Assembly (NCBI GenBank): GCA_016218635.1
Contig: JACRDJ010000107.1
Coordinates: 1-12,121 of the forward strand
Origin: Candidatus Iainarchaeum sp.
GTDB taxonomy: Archaea; Iainarchaeota; Iainarchaeia; Iainarchaeales; JAFGBZ01
Length of the DNA: 12,121 nt
Direction of reading: 5' to 3'
The notes under the pieces are model-generated. The model was not told where the DNA came from and did no database searches. It worked only from the letters and a program-made list of their open reading frames with translations. How positions within the stretch are numbered: position 1 is the first letter of the stretch; every line of letters begins with the position of its first letter. The translations under genes and the position numbers were made by a program. Shown here piece by piece: positions 1-7,609 of the stretch.

Positions 1-1326
1 AACGCGTACTGGACGGAAACATTCCGGCTGCTGGAAGAAAAACTTCAATCCCATCCGGATGACGAATCAGACGCATTGATTAAAGAACTCCGGAAGCTGG
101 CGGACGGATTTGATTTCCGCGGCCATGCCGCCTCCTTTTTTTCCCTCCTGCAGCGCATTCAGGAATGGGAATTACGGGAAAACCAGCAGCCGCGCACAAG
201 TCAGGCCCTGCTCGAAGAGCTGGCCCGACTGAAGGCCCAGTGGGAACAACTCAACCGGCAGGTGGCGGACGCCAATTTTTCAGGCACCCTGCGCGATTCA
301 TTCCACAAATTCCTGGAACAGGCCCAAAAACACCTCGATGAAGCCACCGCAGCACTCTCCGCCTCCAATCTTTCCTCAGCCCAGACCCACCTCTGGCTTG
401 CCCAAAACCTGCTTTCCGCTTCCCCGGACGGATTTCCCTCCATTCTTCTCGAAGAAAGAGACCGCCTGCAAGCCCAGGCACGCCTCCTTTTTGCCCAGAT
501 GACGGACCAGGGGCTCAATCAGAAACTTTCCAGGCCCAAACAGGAAGTGCTGCTGGCAGAAGAAACCATCACCCAGTCCCTCTCCAAACAGAACACGGGG
601 CAGGCGCTCGGCGGACTGATCGAACTCCAGCAGAAAACCGCCATTCTTGAATCCTCCGTTCAGAAAGACGCTTCCCAGAAAACCGCTGCCGTTCTTTCCC
701 TTTTTTCAAAACTGCGTTCGCTGCTTTCCAAAATCATTCCCGCCCAAATCAGTATTCTCCAAAAACAGCTCTCCGACCACCAAAAACTTCAGGACAAAAT
801 CCCCTACGCGCCCCCCATCACCCTCTCCCGAATCGAATACCTCCAAAAACAGGCGGATGAAATTCCGCTAAACGAAACCGAGGAACGTCAAAACCGTATG
901 GAAGAACAATCAGACGACATTTCACTGGCAGAAGAATCCGAAACCTGGATCGCCCCCCATCTTTCCCGCGCCCAATCCATCGAAGCAGAACTTTCAGACG
1001 CCATTCAGAAAATAACCGCGGACGCCACCACGCTTCTCGCCCAGGCTCAAACCCAAAACCCCTCCAGTCCGGCCACCCTCGAATCCCAAAAAGCGCTCGA
1101 ATCGGAAAACTTCATTCAAAGCATTGCCTTCTCCAAGACGGCACTGGCCTCCCTTCCATCATCCGCCCCCAACCTTCTGGCCAACCTCCCCTGGGCCATT
1201 CTTCCCCTGGTCGGCATCATGATATTGGTCGGCGCCTGGAAACTGAAAAAAATTCAGACTGCCAAAAAGCCCAGAAAGCAAGTCCGAATACCCAAGAACA
1301 ACCCCGCCAAGCTTCCACATAACTAA
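1..1326 (+). CDS. C-terminal part of a helical protein with a C-terminal membrane anchor (5' end outside window)
   Basis: The reading frame is open from the first base, so the gene begins upstream of the window; an internal TTG at 76 is not a credible start. About 441 residues are visible. Most are long, Gln/Glu/Lys/Ala-rich helix-forming stretches with coiled-coil character. Near the end one hydrophobic segment (about nt 1186-1245, LPWAILPLVGIMILVGAWKL) is followed by a basic tail rich in Lys and Arg. This order suggests a large extracytoplasmic helical region, a single membrane span and a short cytoplasmic tail. I do not recognise the family. A surface or envelope-scaffold role is inference from topology alone. 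The stop overlaps the stop of the convergent small gene by four bases. Confidence 0.75.
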   Translation, partial: NAYWTETFRLLEEKLQSHPDDESDALIKELRKLADGFDFRGHAASFFSLLQRIQEWELRENQQPRTSQALLEELARLKAQWEQLNRQVADANFSGTLRDSFHKFLEQAQKHLDEATAALSASNLSSAQTHLWLAQNLLSASPDGFPSILLEERDRLQAQARLLFAQMTDQGLNQKLSRPKQEVLLAEETITQSLSKQNTGQALGGLIELQQKTAILESSVQKDASQKTAAVLSLFSKLRSLLSKIIPAQISILQKQLSDHQKLQDKIPYAPPITLSRIEYLQKQADEIPLNETEERQNRMEEQSDDISLAEESETWIAPHLSRAQSIEAELSDAIQKITADATTLLAQAQTQNPSSPATLESQKALESENFIQSIAFSKTALASLPSSAPNLLANLPWAILPLVGIMILVGAWKLKKIQTAKKPRKQVRIPKNNPAKLPHN

Positions 1327-1568
1327 CCCGGGCAGTTGGCCGGATTCACCCGATAAGTCTCCATACACTGGGTAAGTGAGCGAACCTGGGAGTCCAGCAG
1401 GGCATTACGCGCCGTCAGGGAATCCATCTGCGCACGCGAACCGCTGTTAAGGAAGGGGTCAAGCACACTCAACGCCAGAAAAATGCCAATTATCATTCCC
1501 ACGACCAGCACCAGTCCATACCTGGTTATGTTAGCATCAATCATTGATTTTTTTTCTTCTTTTCCCAT
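1323..1568 (-). CDS. small single-span membrane protein, unknown function
   Basis: This encodes 81 residues. A short charged N-terminus (MGKEEKKS) is followed by one hydrophobic span at about residues 17-36 (YGLVLVVGMIIGIFLALSVL). After that comes a polar segment of about 45 residues with likely short helix and two cysteines near the C-terminus (about residues 68 and 79). A Shine-Dalgarno-like GAGAGGAT lies a few bases before the ATG at 1568, which supports that start; a second in-frame ATG lies eight codons in. The stop overlaps the end of the gene converging from the left. The two cysteines could form a disulfide outside the cell, but this is inference. No family recognised. Confidence 0.6.
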   Translation of the reverse strand: MGKEEKKSMIDANITRYGLVLVVGMIIGIFLALSVLDPFLNSGSRAQMDSLTARNALLDSQVRSLTQCMETYRVNPANCPG

Positions 1569-1655
1569 GAAAATCCTCTCCCAGGACTCTTCTCGCTTGA
1601 ACTAGTTAAACATTTGGGTCCGGCCCAGCCCAGGCAGCTACATAAAAAAGCAACA

Positions 1656-1664
1656 TTTATAAAT
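1656..1664 (+). promoter_or_regulatory. TATA box of the PRC-barrel gene
   Basis: TTTATAAAT lies about 50 bases before the ATG at 1712. With the usual archaeal spacing of about 26 bases, transcription would start near 1686. That gives a short leader containing the Shine-Dalgarno-like GGGGAG at 1697-1702, nine bases before the ATG at 1712. Confidence 0.6.
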
Positions 1665-1711
1665 GAATAAAACTCTCTATCTATTGTAAATTTTTTGGGG
1701 AGATGTCGCAC

Positions 1712-1984
1712 ATGTACAAGTACACGATTGCGCGCCAGTTGGCCGCCAAGAGAGTCATCACCAACCGCGGAGAAGAAGTGGGACGCCTATCCGACCTGAT
1801 GGTTTCAGAGAACACCGGCGAAATTGAAGCCCTGCTGGTGGAACTCGACCGCGAAAGCAAGTTCGGAAAAGCAGCCACTACCCAAGCCGACCGCTTGGTC
1901 AGTATTCCCTACGCTTCCGTCACCGCCGTCAGTGATGTTTTCATTGTCGACGAACGCGGCGTACGCGAAGCCACCGGAAGCTAA
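1712..1984 (+). CDS. PRC-barrel domain protein
   Basis: This is a 90-residue protein that is essentially one PRC-barrel domain. Family-type features are visible: an N-terminal 'ARQLAAKRVITNRGEEVGRLSDL' region (residues about 6-28), then 'TGEIEALLVEL', then 'LVSIPYASVTAVSDVFIVD' near the end. Archaeal genomes encode many such stand-alone PRC-barrels. Some, named CdpB in haloarchaea, act in cell division with SepF/FtsZ; others are uncharacterised. I chose the ATG at 1712 because GGGGAG is spaced well for it, whereas for the ATG at 1703 it would abut the start codon. The stop is three bases from the stop of the convergent NFACT gene. Confidence 0.85.
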   Translation: MYKYTIARQLAAKRVITNRGEEVGRLSDLMVSENTGEIEALLVELDRESKFGKAATTQADRLVSIPYASVTAVSDVFIVDERGVREATGS

Positions 1985-1987
1985 CGG

Positions 1988-3088
1988 TCACCATTCCGTT
2001 ATGATTTCGTCCCGGCTCACGGACTTCACGTGAGCCGCCGTCTTGTTTTTGTTCCGGGCGGCCTGCGCAAACGCTTCCATGATTTCTTTTTCCGTTTTCT
2101 TCTTCTCTTTTCCCTGCGCTATCGCATCCAGAATTTCCTGAATTTCAATGAAATGCTCATAAATTAATTGTCCTTTCTGCTGGTTTTCCAGAATTTCCTG
2201 CTCCAGTTTTTCCTTCACTCTTTGCTGTTCCTCCATGCTCTTGCGCAGTTTCTGGATTTCATCCTGATGCCGGGCGGTTTCCTGGGAGGGGGGCAGGGGA
2301 CGGGAAACCGGTTCATTGAGGACTGCGTTCACGGACTCAAATCCCTTTTCATGCGTGCCGATTAATGCCGGATAAATGTACCCGTTCCATTCAAACGGCG
2401 CCATCTTTTTGAGGTCAATTTCGTGCAGGTGATGCAGGTTTAATGCAATTTTTTTGAGCTGCGCCGGAGAAATTTCACTGGCTGGCGTCATTTTAGGCAC
2501 TCCGCTTTCTTCCAATATGGTCTCCACCAGCAGGGGACCACTATTCAACGCACCCATCAGCGTCCGCACAATGTCCTTGGCGGAAGCCTTCAGGACAGAC
2601 TCTAATTGTGCAGGTTCAACCGTCTGGGGATTTTGTCTGGGTTTGGGGCGGGCCGGATAAGGTTCCCCTTTGCGGAGCACGCGCTTGACATCCCGGAACG
2701 GATGCCGGTACACCAGCGCGTGGTTATCCGCATCCACCAGCACTATATTGAATTGGGGGAAAAATTCAATCCGCAGCGCTCCGCCGGAAAAGCCCAGCAC
2801 GCACACGCGGTCGAGTTCAGGCTGCTCAATTCTTTCAATTTTTTTGTTGAAAAGCATCTGCCCTAATGCGAGCGCAAAATTGGTCGGATTTTTTTTAGCC
2901 TCTTGCCGGTACTCCGTGAGATAAGGCCCGCCCGCAGAAACAACCAAATCCCGGGTTCCATTCAATGTATGGATTTTAATGCGAAGCCCCCCGTCCGGAA
3001 GCTCCTGGATTTTGTTCACATGCCCGTCCACGAGTTCCTGTTCCAGAAACTTCAGTTGATACGCCAGCGCCAGATTCGTGAGTTCCAT
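1988..3088 (-). CDS. rqcH: NFACT family protein (RqcH/NEMF-like), lacking the NFACT-R domain
   Basis: Full-length NFACT proteins bind the stalled large ribosomal subunit with a C-terminally tailed nascent chain in ribosome quality control. Visible here is the NFACT-N domain (residues 1 to about 150, with 'LVDGHVNKI', 'VVSAGGPYLTEY', 'RIEFFPQFNIVLVD' and 'YRHPFRDVKRVLRKGEPY'). A helical middle region follows, then a coiled coil (about 272-335, 'GQLIYEHFIEIQEILDAI'). The protein stops at 366 residues, while archaeal full-length members are usually about 600-700, so the NFACT-R (DUF814) domain is absent. No remnant lies downstream because the PRC-barrel gene begins there on the other strand. The ATG at 3088 is preferred to an in-frame TTG at 3103: a TATA-like box about 26 bases upstream would make a leaderless mRNA. 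The missing domain may be encoded elsewhere. Confidence 0.85.
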   Translation of the reverse strand: MELTNLALAYQLKFLEQELVDGHVNKIQELPDGGLRIKIHTLNGTRDLVVSAGGPYLTEYRQEAKKNPTNFALALGQMLFNKKIERIEQPELDRVCVLGFSGGALRIEFFPQFNIVLVDADNHALVYRHPFRDVKRVLRKGEPYPARPKPRQNPQTVEPAQLESVLKASAKDIVRTLMGALNSGPLLVETILEESGVPKMTPASEISPAQLKKIALNLHHLHEIDLKKMAPFEWNGYIYPALIGTHEKGFESVNAVLNEPVSRPLPPSQETARHQDEIQKLRKSMEEQQRVKEKLEQEILENQQKGQLIYEHFIEIQEILDAIAQGKEKKKTEKEIMEAFAQAARNKNKTAAHVKSVSRDEIITEW

Positions 3089-3110
3089 GCAATTCTCATC
3101 CAAAAACCAA

Positions 3111-3118
3111 CTTAAAAC
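3111..3118 (-). promoter_or_regulatory. TATA-like box of the NFACT gene
   Basis: On the minus strand GTTTTAAG is centred about 26 bases before the ATG at 3088. This places the transcription start at or beside the start codon (leaderless). Confidence 0.45.
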
Positions 3119-3144
3119 ACCGACACGTCCGGTGAGTACGGGTA

Positions 3145-3157
3145 TCCCTTTCAGGGA
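3145..3157. repeat. short palindrome in the NFACT/coaBC divergent promoter region
   Basis: TCCCT-TTC-AGGGA is a perfect 5-bp inverted repeat with a 3-base spacer, lying between the two divergent TATA-like boxes. It could be an operator for either gene or a chance palindrome. Confidence 0.3.
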
Positions 3158-3177
3158 AACGTGCTTCGCAGGCGCCT

Positions 3178-3187
3178 TTTCTTAATT
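3178..3187 (+). promoter_or_regulatory. TATA-like box of coaBC
   Basis: TTTCTTAATT is centred about 28 bases before the ATG at 3212, fitting a leaderless or nearly leaderless transcript. A second A/T-rich stretch (3199-3207) is closer and less well placed. Confidence 0.4.
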
Positions 3188-3211
3188 CTTTTTCCTCTAT
3201 TTTATTACATT

Positions 3212-4414
3212 ATGCACCCCGCCCTCGACATTTCGGGAACCCGCTCCCAGGACCTCGCCGGCAAACACATTGCGGTCGGGCTTTGCGGCTCGCTTTCCCT
3301 GTATCGCTCCCTGGATTTAATGCGGGAGCTGCTCCGCGAAGGCGCGCAGGTGACCTGCCTGATGAGCCCCGCGGCCGCCGGAATGATTTCCCCCGCACTC
3401 GTGGAAGGGCTCACTGGCTCCAAACCCATCACTCAAATTACCGGTGCGCTCGAGCACGTGCAGTTATTCGGTTCGAATGGCTCCGCGGCCCTTTTATTGA
3501 TCGCTCCCGCTACCGCTTCCAGCATTTCAAAAATCGCCTGCGGAATGGATGACTCCCCCATCACTTCCTGTGCCCTCTGTGCGCTGGGAACCAAACCCAT
3601 TCTGATCGTGCCCGCCATGCACGAGCCCATGGAACGAAACCCGGCCGTGCAGGAAAACATTCAAAAACTCAAATCCTTCGGCGTTGAATTTGTGGAACCC
3701 GTTCACGCGGAAGGAAAGGCCAAATTCGCGGAGCAGGCCGAAATCATCCTGCACGTCAAACGCCTGCTTTCCAGGCAGCCCCTTAAAGATAAAAAAATCC
3801 TCATCCTGAATGGCCCCTCCGCGGAACCCATTGACTCCGTGCGCGTGATCACCAACCACTCTTCAGGCAAAACGGGCAATGAGCTGGCCAAGGCCTGCTT
3901 CATTCGCGGAGCAGCGGTTTTCATGGTTTCCTCCGCGGAGCGGCCCTTTAATGAAATGCCGTTTTTTCCCGCACGCACGCTCTCCGAATTCGCGGAGCAG
4001 GCGTTTTCGGTGCTTCAAAAAAACAAATTCGATGCGGTCTTTGTTCCGGCCGCATTAGGGGACTTTGAAGTGAAACAGGCGAAAGAAAAAATTTCTTCCG
4101 TCCAAAAGCTTTCCCTGGAACTCACTCCGGCCCCCAAACTCATTGCGCAAATTCGAAAAAAATTTCCCAAGCTCTTCATTTGTTCCTTCAAGGCCGAAAC
4201 CCAGAAAACCGAAAAAGAACTCATGGCATTGGGGAAAAAGATTCTCGCGGAGCAGGGAATGAACGCAGTGGTTTTAAGTGACGTGCTCCGCCACCCGATG
4301 GGCGCGGATGAAAGCGAAATGGTGCTGGTGACGAAGGAAAAAACGGTCAAACTGAAAGGAATTAAATCCGAAGTTGCCGGGCAATTGGTTGAGCAACTGG
4401 CTTCATCCGTGTAA
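3212..4414 (+). CDS. coaBC: bifunctional phosphopantothenoylcysteine decarboxylase / phosphopantothenate-cysteine ligase
   Basis: This 400-residue fusion carries out two steps of CoA synthesis: joining 4'-phosphopantothenate to cysteine (CoaB), then FMN-dependent decarboxylation to 4'-phosphopantetheine (CoaC). The CoaC half (about 18-180) shows 'AVGLCGS', the catalytic-type His in 'EHVQL' (H82), 'APATASSISKIACG' (98-111) and 'VPAMHEPM' (133-140). The flap Cys of bacterial enzymes is not seen; 'AEGKAKFAE' stands there, as I recall from archaeal forms. The CoaB half (about 183-400) shows 'GPSAEPIDSVRVITNHSSGK' and 'PAALGDFEVKQAKEKI'. An in-frame GTG at 3161 would add a hydrophobic leader unlike the family, and a TATA-like box supports the ATG at 3212. 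The stop lies seven bases from the end of convergent pgk. Confidence 0.92.
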   Translation: MHPALDISGTRSQDLAGKHIAVGLCGSLSLYRSLDLMRELLREGAQVTCLMSPAAAGMISPALVEGLTGSKPITQITGALEHVQLFGSNGSAALLLIAPATASSISKIACGMDDSPITSCALCALGTKPILIVPAMHEPMERNPAVQENIQKLKSFGVEFVEPVHAEGKAKFAEQAEIILHVKRLLSRQPLKDKKILILNGPSAEPIDSVRVITNHSSGKTGNELAKACFIRGAAVFMVSSAERPFNEMPFFPARTLSEFAEQAFSVLQKNKFDAVFVPAALGDFEVKQAKEKISSVQKLSLELTPAPKLIAQIRKKFPKLFICSFKAETQKTEKELMALGKKILAEQGMNAVVLSDVLRHPMGADESEMVLVTKEKTVKLKGIKSEVAGQLVEQLASSV

Positions 4415-4421
4415 TTCTGGT

Positions 4422-5603
4422 TTAGTTCAGTATTTCCAGTCCCGGCAATCGTTCCCCTGCCAGGTAGTCCAGCAGTGCTTTTCCGGCCAATGAAACGTGG
4501 TTGAAGTCCTGGGCGTTCAGCCCGATGGCGTCCAGTGCTTTTTCGGTGTCGCCTCCGCCCAGGATGGAGAATGTACCGGAGAATGCGATGGAGAATAATA
4601 CTTTTTTGGTGCCGGAACGGAATAGGGTTTCCTCATATACCCCCATGGGACCGTTGAATACGGTGATGGGTGCGGAACGGATTTTCTGCTTGAATGCGTC
4701 CATGGTGTGAGCGCCAATGTCCTTGGTCATAGCATCTGCTGGAACGGCTTCCATGGCCGCTTCCATTCGTTGCCCGTTTTTTTCAAACGCCAAGTCCGTC
4801 GGAAGCGTGATTTGTTTTCCGTATTGGTTAAGTATCTCCCGTGCCTTGGGCACCAGTTCGCTTAATCCCTTTTCCTTAAAGAATGCCTCTTTTTTTCCCA
4901 GTTTTTTTCCCTGCGCGAGCAAAAAGATTTCCCCGATCATTCCGCCCAGGCAGGCTTCCCTGGCCTGTCCGTTTTTCAGCATGTTTTGAAGGATTTTAAG
5001 TGAGTCCCTGGGTTTTCCCCCGCCCAGCACGAGGAGTTTGGATTCAGGGTCATGGGCTATTTTGTGCAGGGCATGCAGTTCTCTTTCCAGTACCGGTCCC
5101 GCCAGGCAGAGTTTGAGGGTGGCGAACCCCACCACGCTCGCATGCGAACGGTGGCATACGGATAATGCGTCCTGCACGAAGTAATCGCTTACGGTTGCCA
5201 GTTTTTTGATGAATTCGGTTTTGGCATGCTCCGCGGGGGTCTTTTCTTCGGTTTCGGCTTCATTAAACCTCACATTCTGCATTAATACAATTTCTCCGTC
5301 CTTTAGTTGACGGATTTGTTTCGGGTAATCGGTTTCCCATTCCACTACCGGAACCGGTTTTTCCAGGAATTTCTCCATGAGTTTGGCGTGCGCCTGCAGG
5401 CCCAAAAAGTCCGCATCCCCTTTTCTTCCCTGGTGTGCCAGCACCACCGTGCGGGCTCCGCTTTCGCTTAACTGATAAATGCTCTTGGCGTGCTCGCGGA
5501 TGCGGGCATTCATTTCCAGTCTTCCTTCAAACACCGTGGAATTGAGGTCCACGCGGAGCAGGACCGTTTTTCCTTTTAAGTTCACTTCGTGGACGGAACG
5601 CAT
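4422..5603 (-). CDS. pgk: phosphoglycerate kinase
   Basis: This enzyme interconverts 1,3-bisphosphoglycerate + ADP and 3-phosphoglycerate + ATP in cytosolic glycolysis/gluconeogenesis. At 393 residues it has the normal length and both lobes. Signatures: 'LLRVDLN' (15-21), 'HQGRKGD' (57-63), 'VLMQNVRFNE' (106-115), 'HRSHAS' (151-156), 'LGGGKPRD' with the nucleotide-site Lys (K197), 'FNGPMGVYE' (316-324) and 'LGGGDTEKAL' (348-357). The last substrate-binding loop reads 'HVSLAGKALLDYLAG', where many bacterial enzymes have a glycine run. This suits archaeal-type PGK, although the Lys is unusual to my eye. The ATG at 5603 is preferred to a TTG at 5621: the minus-strand TATA-like box at 5624-5631 would overlap that start, and sits about 25 bases before the ATG. 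Confidence 0.95.
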   Translation of the reverse strand: MRSVHEVNLKGKTVLLRVDLNSTVFEGRLEMNARIREHAKSIYQLSESGARTVVLAHQGRKGDADFLGLQAHAKLMEKFLEKPVPVVEWETDYPKQIRQLKDGEIVLMQNVRFNEAETEEKTPAEHAKTEFIKKLATVSDYFVQDALSVCHRSHASVVGFATLKLCLAGPVLERELHALHKIAHDPESKLLVLGGGKPRDSLKILQNMLKNGQAREACLGGMIGEIFLLAQGKKLGKKEAFFKEKGLSELVPKAREILNQYGKQITLPTDLAFEKNGQRMEAAMEAVPADAMTKDIGAHTMDAFKQKIRSAPITVFNGPMGVYEETLFRSGTKKVLFSIAFSGTFSILGGGDTEKALDAIGLNAQDFNHVSLAGKALLDYLAGERLPGLEILN

Positions 5604-5623
5604 GACCAACCGAGCACCCAAGG

Positions 5624-5631
5624 ATAGATAA
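5624..5631 (-). promoter_or_regulatory. TATA-like box of pgk
   Basis: TTTATCTA on the minus strand is centred about 25 bases before the ATG at 5603. This suggests a leaderless mRNA and decides the start codon. Confidence 0.5.
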
Positions 5632-5698
5632 ACATTTTTGTCGCTGAAAGCGCTTAGGGGTAAAACCGGTTCCCGTACACGTCATATAGTTAGTGACA

Positions 5699-6640
5699 TT
5701 AATTTTTGGACGAAACAGGCAAATACTTTCCCAGGAAAGCCGAATTACTGTGTTTACGGCAGGTATTCAGGAAATGCCTGTCTAATTCTTTTTGTCCTTC
5801 ACTATAGATGGCAATGGGTTTGCCGGGCCTTCTTTTGGCCATTGCTTTTGCAAACTGCAGAAGTGTTTTCGGGTTTGGGTCAAATAGCTGGATTCCTAAA
5901 ACCGGGTCGCCGGCAACAGGGTTTATAACGCCCCAGTTTCCGCCATTAACCACATCCTGCCTAAAAGCCGCCTGTTCAAAGAAGACACGGCAGTTGTAGT
6001 GTGATCCGATGTTTTTTATTCCCTCGGCCATATCCATCATGGTTTGATTGCCTGCAACGGAACCCCATGCAAGGGCTCTTTGGGCAGGCGAGTTATCCGT
6101 CTGGAATCGTTGGTCGAGCTTGTGCAGATGCAATCCATAAAAAACCATGCATCCTTTTTTCAGGAACCCTTCCGGTTTGCCGATTCCGGATAATGCGTTT
6201 TCAATCCATTCAAAGCGCTGAACCAGATAAGGGGATTCCTCAATTTTTTTCGCATTCGCGCCGGCAATCCTTTTGGCTTCCGGTGCCAATAACGTTTCCG
6301 GAAGCCCTGCCTGCAGTATCCGGGTCTCTTTTCCGAAAGCCGTTTTTTTGGCTTTGGCAAAAACGGGGGTTTCCTCCCCTATTTTCCTGCCTTTAGGTTC
6401 GTCGAGCTGGGCGTTGATTCTTTTCCACCAAATGCTTTTTCGGTCATCGCCCGGCTTTCCGGGAACCACGCTCATTCCAAAACGGTCTATTGGTTGCTTG
6501 GTTCTTTGCATGATTTCTTCTTTGGTTAATTTTTTTCCATACATTTCGCCCGTACGTTTATTTTCCAAATAAATGGCTGAAGCCAGGCGCCGCTGCTCTT
6601 TGTTTAGTGTCCGTTTCGCCGGAGAAGTTTTGGCGGGCAT
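5699..6640 (-). CDS. hypothetical protein, 313 aa, no recognised family
   Basis: The protein is soluble, with no signal peptide or membrane span. The first 60 or so residues are strongly basic and helical ('NKEQRRLASAIYLENKR', 'LTKEEIMQRTKQ'), resembling a short helix-turn-helix or nucleic-acid-binding segment. A second region (about 130-313) looks globular, with 'KKGCMVFYGLHLHKLDQRF', 'ALAWGSVAGNQTMMDMAEG', 'NGGNWGVINPVAGDPVLGIQ' and a basic C-terminus. I do not recognise it. The ATG at 6640 follows an AGGACGTGA Shine-Dalgarno-like stretch; an in-frame GTG at 6673 would add 11 residues. The gene lies 95 bases upstream of pgk on the same strand and is divergent from pgi. pgk has its own promoter, so a shared operon is not required. 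Confidence 0.75.
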   Translation of the reverse strand: MPAKTSPAKRTLNKEQRRLASAIYLENKRTGEMYGKKLTKEEIMQRTKQPIDRFGMSVVPGKPGDDRKSIWWKRINAQLDEPKGRKIGEETPVFAKAKKTAFGKETRILQAGLPETLLAPEAKRIAGANAKKIEESPYLVQRFEWIENALSGIGKPEGFLKKGCMVFYGLHLHKLDQRFQTDNSPAQRALAWGSVAGNQTMMDMAEGIKNIGSHYNCRVFFEQAAFRQDVVNGGNWGVINPVAGDPVLGIQLFDPNPKTLLQFAKAMAKRRPGKPIAIYSEGQKELDRHFLNTCRKHSNSAFLGKYLPVSSKN

Positions 6641-6710
6641 TGATTCACGTCCTGTCTGTATTGATGGCTTCACCTAAAGATAACTGTTTCTTTCACTACG
6701 TACCCTTAGC

Positions 6711-6718
6711 ATTAAATT
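6711..6718 (+). promoter_or_regulatory. TATA-like box of the cupin glucose-6-phosphate isomerase gene
   Basis: ATTAAATT is centred about 26 bases before the ATG at 6741, fitting a leaderless mRNA. The box is nearly palindromic and could also serve the divergent gene at 6640, giving a leader of some 48 bases. Confidence 0.5.
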
Positions 6719-6740
6719 CCTTACCCCTCTTTGTTCCCCT

Positions 6741-7529
6741 ATGCCCGAATTCATTGATTTGAAGTCCGTCAGCGGGCTTCCGTTGGCCCTGGATGGAAGC
6801 AAACTGGTCTTTAAGGAAGGAATCAGGCCTGTTCACCCTGATATTCGCACGCTTTCCCAGATGAAGCCCGTGCTCCGCGATCCGGACGCCAAGCCGGTCT
6901 CTTCCGAACTTTATTTCATGTACCGTGATGTCTGCCTGGAAGCGCACCGTTCCGCGATTGCGGCCCAAAACCTCCGCTATGATGTCACCATTCTGCCCCC
7001 AGTGATGCTGGGTTTGGAATTCAATAAAACCTTCGGGCACTTTCATCCCCTAAATCCGGCCGGGGCCTATTACCCGGAACTCTACGAAGTGCTCTTCGGG
7101 GAAGCCGTTTATTTGCTTCAACACCTGGACGGTTCCCGGTTTGTTTCCGTTCACGCGAAGGCCGGAGACAAAGTACTCATGCCTCCCGGATATGGTCACA
7201 TTACGGTGAATCCTTCGGACAAAAATCCATTGGTGATGAGCAACTGGGTGGAACGCAATTTCAAATCCGATTACGGCCCCATCCGCGAAAAGCAGGGCGG
7301 CATGTATTACCTCACCCCCAAAGGCTTTGAGGAAAACCATCAGTATGGCCTGGTGCCCGAAGTGGTGGAACACAACGTTCCTTCGCTTAAAAAACTCGGC
7401 GTTCCCGCCGGACCCATGTACCCGTGGGGAACCCAGAACTTATCCAAACTGGAATGGCTGGCGGAACCCGAAAAGTACGCCAAAGAACTTGACGTGCTTG
7501 AATTAGATGACGCGGAAAAAGGGTTCTGA
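6741..7529 (+). CDS. pgi: cupin-type glucose-6-phosphate isomerase
   Basis: This metal-dependent enzyme of the archaeal cupin type (GPI family) interconverts glucose-6-phosphate and fructose-6-phosphate and is unrelated to the classical PGI fold. The cupin core shows 'KTFGHFHP' (96-103), 'PELYEVLFGEAVYLLQ' (112-127) and 'MPPGYGHITVNPSD' (147-160). By comparison with the Pyrococcus enzyme the metal ligands are inferred to be H100, H102, E113 and H153. At 262 residues it is longer than the thermococcal form (about 190), with extra sequence before the cupin and a tail after 'DYGPIREKQGG'. Codon use matches neighbouring housekeeping genes. Six T residues follow the stop (7531-7536) and could end transcription before hicB. 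Confidence 0.93.
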   Translation: MPEFIDLKSVSGLPLALDGSKLVFKEGIRPVHPDIRTLSQMKPVLRDPDAKPVSSELYFMYRDVCLEAHRSAIAAQNLRYDVTILPPVMLGLEFNKTFGHFHPLNPAGAYYPELYEVLFGEAVYLLQHLDGSRFVSVHAKAGDKVLMPPGYGHITVNPSDKNPLVMSNWVERNFKSDYGPIREKQGGMYYLTPKGFEENHQYGLVPEVVEHNVPSLKKLGVPAGPMYPWGTQNLSKLEWLAEPEKYAKELDVLELDDAEKGF

Positions 7530-7570
7530 TTTTTTGCTTCTGGCGGAGTACCGGCAGTGATCCAGACAAG

Positions 7571-7579
7571 TTTTTATTT
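7571..7579 (+). promoter_or_regulatory. possible TATA box of the first hicB
   Basis: TTTTTATTT lies about 35 bases before the ATG at 7610. It would put the transcription start near 7601, downstream of the alternative ATG at 7583, and so argues for the later start. Confidence 0.35.
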
Positions 7580-7609
7580 CAGATGAAGGACTATTCATTT
7601 GGTGGATTC

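Noticed and set aside
76..78. TTG as start of the first gene
   Set aside because: The same frame is open to the window edge with similar helical composition, so the start lies outside.
3161..3211. Upstream GTG start for coaBC giving a hydrophobic leader
   Set aside because: It would add 17 residues (LRRRLFLILFPLFYYI) not expected in a cytosolic enzyme. This stretch is the A/T-rich promoter for the ATG at 3212.
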